This document shows positions 5,889-8,209 of a stretch of 8,209 bases of DNA, in pieces. The notes beneath the pieces were generated by a model. The model was not told the DNA's origin, made no database searches, and was given only the letters and a program-made list of their open reading frames with translations. Position 1 is the first letter of the stretch. Each line of letters starts with the position of its first letter. A program made the position numbers and the translations under genes. Source of the stretch: Candidatus Bathyarchaeota archaeon (lineage in GTDB: Archaea > Thermoproteota > Bathyarchaeia > Bathyarchaeales > Bathyarchaeaceae); the NCBI GenBank assembly GCA_020344435.1, contig CP070826.1, forward strand, positions 1,159,920-1,168,128. The letters are read 5' to 3'.

Positions 5889-6014
5889 GACTCTGTCTTC
5901 TGTGGGGGATGAAGCTCAAGGAACCTAGAGTCACATTGCGCATGCGCGCAAACGCCTGAGCGTGTCAGAGTGCTGACTCGGTTCTCTCTAGAGAAGCCTC
6001 CTCCTCCACAGAGG
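5889..6014 (+). other. cluster of tandem hairpins in the gap before pelA; possible structured RNA
   Basis: The gap 5787-6093 has no coding gene I can support. Its middle holds five successive inverted repeats, each with a 4-base loop: 5936-5951 (TTGCGC/GCGCAA), 5952-5963 (ACGC/GCGT), 5964-5977 (GTCAG/CTGAC), 5980-5998 (GGTTCTC with GAGAAGCC, one bulged A and one G-T pair) and 6003-6014 (CCTC/GAGG). The first three abut with no spacer. Upstream, GACTCT (5889-5894) can pair with AGAGTC (5927-5932). GAGTC (5928-5932) can instead pair with GACTC (5975-5979), so two folds exclude each other. It lies before the pelA TATA box, so it is not in the pelA leader. It may be a separate RNA or chance. No tRNA, SRP or RNase P RNA signature was found. 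Confidence 0.25.
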
Positions 6015-6055
6015 ATGCTTCCAAGCGAGTGGACGAACATAGGGGAGCAACTGCA

Positions 6056-6063
6056 TTTATATA
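6056..6063 (+). promoter_or_regulatory. TATA box (TTTATATA) of pelA
   Basis: TTTATATA is a textbook archaeal TATA box. It ends 30 bases before the pelA ATG, so the predicted message has a leader of under about ten bases. This shows that pelA has its own promoter. Confidence 0.65.
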
Positions 6064-6093
6064 GCGTGTGTCAACCAGAGATGAAGAGTCGCC

Positions 6094-7173
6094 ATGAAAG
6101 TTCTGAAGAAGATACTGAAAAAAGGCATAGTGAAGGTCATACCGGAGAGGATAGACGATCTCTGGCACTTATACAACATAGTAACCAAAGGCGACGAGGT
6201 GCACGCGAGAACCACCAGAGAGAAAAAGATTGAAGAACAATACACACGCCCAAAGAAGGGTAGACGTGTCTCAGTCCTTCTGGGCGTGAGGGTTCAGAAA
6301 GTCCTATGGGACAGAACACTGAACCGCCTAAGAATACACGGAATAGTATGCAAGGCACCTGAGAAACTGGATGTAACCGGCTCACACCACAGCATAAAAG
6401 TCACCCTAGACAAGCCCATAACCATCGTGAAGAAAAGATGGCCGAGCCATCAGCTCGACCGGTTGAAGAGGGCTAGTCAACCAAAGGCAACCCCTCTTAT
6501 TATCACTTCCATAGATGACGAGGAATACTGCATAGCAATACTGAGACAGTACGGAATTGACGTGAAAGCCGAGGAGAAGACCAGACTTCCAGGAAAATTG
6601 GAGGTGGAGAAGCGGGCAAAGGCTTTCCGAGAGTTCTTCAAGAAAGCCCTGAGAGCCCTCAGGGAGTTGTGGGCGAGGCTTCACAGCCCATTGGTCATTA
6701 TAGGTCCAGGATTCGTCAAGAATGATTTTGTCAAGTACATCAACGGCGCAGAACCAGACGTCGCAAGCGCGATCATAGATGTGAAAGGCGTGAACAGCGG
6801 AGGCTTAGCTGGGATACAGGAAGCGTTGCGCTCTGGAGTTTTCACCAAAGCGCTGAAACACGTGCGGATCGCCGAAGAGGCAAGACTGATGGAAGCTGTT
6901 CTCACAAGGCTCGGAAAGGACCGGCTAGACGTGACATATGGACTAGCTGAGGTGGAGAAGGCGAGCGCTTTCGGCGCTATCGAAAGACTTCTTCTGACTG
7001 ATGTTACGATGAGGGAATCATCAGACGAAGAGAGGATGGCCCTAGAAGACCTGCTGAGAAAGGTTGAAGAGAGGGGAGGCATAGTCACCATCATCAGCGT
7101 GGAGCATGAGGCTGGGACGAAACTTCTCTCACTGGGCGGCGTTGCTGCGCTCCTCCGTTATCCGCTGGCTTGA
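6094..7173 (+). CDS. pelA: Pelota (aPelota), ribosome rescue / mRNA surveillance factor
   Basis: The 359-residue protein has the length and three-domain order of archaeal Pelota, the eRF1 relative that enters the empty A site of stalled ribosomes. With aEF1A as GTPase and ABCE1 it drives subunit dissociation. Domain 1 (about 1-125) shows KVIPERIDDLWHLYNIV at 14-30 and the LGVRVQKVLWDRTLNRLRIHG block. Domain 2 (about 132-260) has SIDDEEYCIAILRQYGI and the IIGPGFVKNDFVKYI segment (202-216). It lacks a GGQ motif, as expected because Pelota does not release peptides. Domain 3 (about 262-359) ends with ISVEHEAGTKLLSLGGVAA (334-352) and LRYPLA, the usual C-terminus. The ATG at 6094 fits the TATA box 30 bases upstream. 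The gene is convergent with the nucleotidyltransferase gene, leaving 32 bases between stops. Confidence 0.96.
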   Translation: MKVLKKILKKGIVKVIPERIDDLWHLYNIVTKGDEVHARTTREKKIEEQYTRPKKGRRVSVLLGVRVQKVLWDRTLNRLRIHGIVCKAPEKLDVTGSHHSIKVTLDKPITIVKKRWPSHQLDRLKRASQPKATPLIITSIDDEEYCIAILRQYGIDVKAEEKTRLPGKLEVEKRAKAFREFFKKALRALRELWARLHSPLVIIGPGFVKNDFVKYINGAEPDVASAIIDVKGVNSGGLAGIQEALRSGVFTKALKHVRIAEEARLMEAVLTRLGKDRLDVTYGLAEVEKASAFGAIERLLLTDVTMRESSDEERMALEDLLRKVEERGGIVTIISVEHEAGTKLLSLGGVAALLRYPLA

Positions 7174-7205
7174 TACCGTTTTTCAACGCTTTCAGGGCGT
7201 CATCA

Positions 7206-7922
7206 TCACTCATACAGCTTGAGGCGTCTACGGACCGCAGGATTCTGGTCAGCAAGTCTCTTCAGAACCATCTCGAAAGTCTCATCAGCTGAGAGCTCTC
7301 TCTCTATGAAGACTCCGGTCCTGCCGACCTCGTCTCGTCGCAGGAGAGCGTGCACTCGATCATGAACGGTGTTGAGAGAGATGCCTAGCAGACCAGCAAC
7401 CTCTTCTTCTCTATCGATTATTGCGCTTTCGATGTGGCCTTCAAGGGTGGGCTCAATCAGCATCAGCCGCTTGTCCACACCAGCCACACGCGTGTTCTCT
7501 TTCAGCATTTGAAGCGAGGCCTCACCGCCGAATCTGTAGAAACCCCTCCCCACTGGACGAAGCTCTACCAGAGGGAAGGAGACGGATCGCTGCTCATCAA
7601 TCTCCAAGTGGCCTTTCATCGCGTAGAGTGGCGTAGCTTGAACAATCAGTCTGCGATCGATGGAGAGACCTCCTTGCTGGAGGGTGGTTTCGATGACGAA
7701 GGAGGATGGTGGGTTGGGAAGGAAGATGTCAATGTCGCTCATCTCTGAGATATCTCCTCTGGCAACGCTTCCGTGGACAATAGAGTTCAGATGAGACTTA
7801 TCTAAGACTTCCATCACCTGAGTGGCTTTGGATCTCAGTTCAGCGAGTAGGCTCCATCGTTTCTTCTCATATACGACTTCTATTCGTTCGGCGCGTCTCA
7901 ATGGTTTCCTGGCCATTCTCAT
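7206..7922 (-). CDS. predicted nucleotidyltransferase with C-terminal helix-turn-helix
   Basis: A 238-residue protein. The polymerase-beta-type nucleotidyltransferase signature is HGSVARGDISEMSDIDIFLP (residues 50-69): Gly51-Ser52 for the nucleotide and Asp63/Asp65 for metal. Before it is a helical N-terminus rich in Arg and Lys. Residues 172-196 (EEEVAGLLGISLNTVHDRVHALLRR) look like a helix-turn-helix, followed by a basic tail. Such archaeal proteins (COG2413-like, tentative) are uncharacterised. Minimal nucleotidyltransferases in toxin-antitoxin pairs transfer AMP, but this protein is longer and no HEPN partner lies beside it here. The frame is open back to 8027, but that extension overlaps the upstream gene and is not protein-like; ATGs at 7922 and 7916 are preferred. 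It lies on the same strand as the pyruvate-kinase-like gene, 73 bases after it, and is convergent with pelA. Confidence 0.8.
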   Translation of the reverse strand: MRMARKPLRRAERIEVVYEKKRWSLLAELRSKATQVMEVLDKSHLNSIVHGSVARGDISEMSDIDIFLPNPPSSFVIETTLQQGGLSIDRRLIVQATPLYAMKGHLEIDEQRSVSFPLVELRPVGRGFYRFGGEASLQMLKENTRVAGVDKRLMLIEPTLEGHIESAIIDREEEVAGLLGISLNTVHDRVHALLRRDEVGRTGVFIERELSADETFEMVLKRLADQNPAVRRRLKLYE

Positions 7923-7965
7923 CCCCGATCGAAGAGACAATTCTCCTATTAGTCTTCCACAAGAA

Positions 7966-7972
7966 CTATACT
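7966..7972 (-). promoter_or_regulatory. possible TATA box of the nucleotidyltransferase gene
   Basis: On the minus strand this reads AGTATAG, about 44 bases before the ATG at 7922. That would leave a leader of some 20 bases. It is weak. The gene could instead be co-transcribed with the gene upstream. Confidence 0.25.
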
Positions 7973-7995
7973 CTGGCGTACTGTGGGCGTGGTAT

Positions 7996-8209
7996 CTACC
8001 AGAACTTCTTCTTCCTTGGCATGGCAACGATTTCTCTAAATTCTATCCCCTTTTCCTTGCTGAAGAAGTCATCTGAATGGCATGATCTCACTAAAACGGC
8101 AGTATCCGCTCCTTCTCCTGTTCCTGCTATGGAAACCACGTCTTCACCGGTTGGAATGGCACCGGCGTCTGCTGCCATCATCAATATCTCGGCGGCAACT
8201 TTCATGCCT
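7996..8209 (-). CDS. pyruvate-kinase C-terminal-domain-like protein (5' part outside window)
   Basis: The minus-strand frame is open at the right edge and ends with TAG at 7996-7998, giving 71 codons. It reads GMKVAAEILMMAADAG, then IPTGEDVVSIAGTGEGADTAVLV and EFREIVAMPRKKKFW. This is the pattern of the stand-alone pyruvate kinase alpha/beta-domain proteins found in archaea: a helix with MAADAG, a GEDVVSIAGTG strand-loop, then a GADTAVL strand. In pyruvate kinase this domain binds allosteric effectors; the stand-alone versions have no proven role. An ATG at 8205 exists, but the preceding Gly codon and the mid-domain starting point show that the true start is beyond the window. It lies directly upstream of the nucleotidyltransferase gene on the same strand. 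The family call is moderately sure from this fragment. Confidence 0.75.
   Translation of the reverse strand, partial: GMKVAAEILMMAADAGAIPTGEDVVSIAGTGEGADTAVLVRSCHSDDFFSKEKGIEFREIVAMPRKKKFW

Noticed and set aside
5787..6093. A tRNA gene in the pelA upstream gap, either strand
   Set aside because: GGTTC-like words occur on both strands, but no T-stem pairs properly and no acceptor stem or anticodon arm can be assembled.
5970..6233. An 87-codon plus-strand frame across the pelA start
   Set aside because: It overlaps pelA out of frame, spans the pelA TATA box, and its composition does not look like a real protein.
7923..8027. N-terminal extension of the nucleotidyltransferase to 8027
   Set aside because: It would overlap the 3' end of the pyruvate-kinase-like gene and its sequence is not protein-like. 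ATGs at 7922 and 7916 lie just before the helical start.

Overview
The window comes from an archaeon. The evidence is the gene content: archaeal-type DnaG primase, Pelota, an archaeal-type tyrosyl-tRNA synthetase, a stand-alone Lrp/AsnC effector domain and a UPF0292-like Toprim protein. TATA-like boxes (TTTTAA, TTTATATA) also sit about 23-40 bases before several starts. A TACK-group archaeon, perhaps Bathyarchaeia, is my inference from protein flavour and not something the sequence proves.

Layout, left to right. A secreted von Willebrand A protein with an EF-hand/dockerin-like calcium loop leaves the left edge on the minus strand. It is divergent from a 91-residue parvulin prolyl isomerase. 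Next come a convergent Lrp/AsnC effector-domain protein, a divergent two-helix membrane protein, and then a plus-strand information-processing cluster: tyrS, a small Toprim protein and dnaG. A compact QueG-like iron-sulfur protein follows. A 307-base gap contains a run of abutting tetraloop-size hairpins, followed by pelA (Pelota). pelA converges on a minus-strand nucleotidyltransferase with a C-terminal helix-turn-helix. The 3' part of a pyruvate-kinase C-terminal-domain protein occupies the right edge.

The main discovery is in tyrS. Its reading frame is broken inside the class I HIGH motif by 32 bases (2346-2377). These bases fold with their flanks into a bulge-helix-bulge (BHB): 3-nt bulge, 4-bp helix, 3-nt bulge, plus a 7-bp intron-only stem. 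Cutting after the second base of each bulge, as the archaeal splicing endonuclease does, removes exactly 32 nt. It restores one 361-codon frame and gives ...GFESSG-L-MHVG..., the expected motif. Unspliced, the message stops at a TAG directly on the junction. This looks like a protein-coding BHB intron in an aminoacyl-tRNA synthetase gene.

Functionally the centre of the window is translation and RNA quality control (TyrRS, Pelota, archaeal DnaG, Toprim protein). Surface, chaperone and regulatory genes lie on either side.
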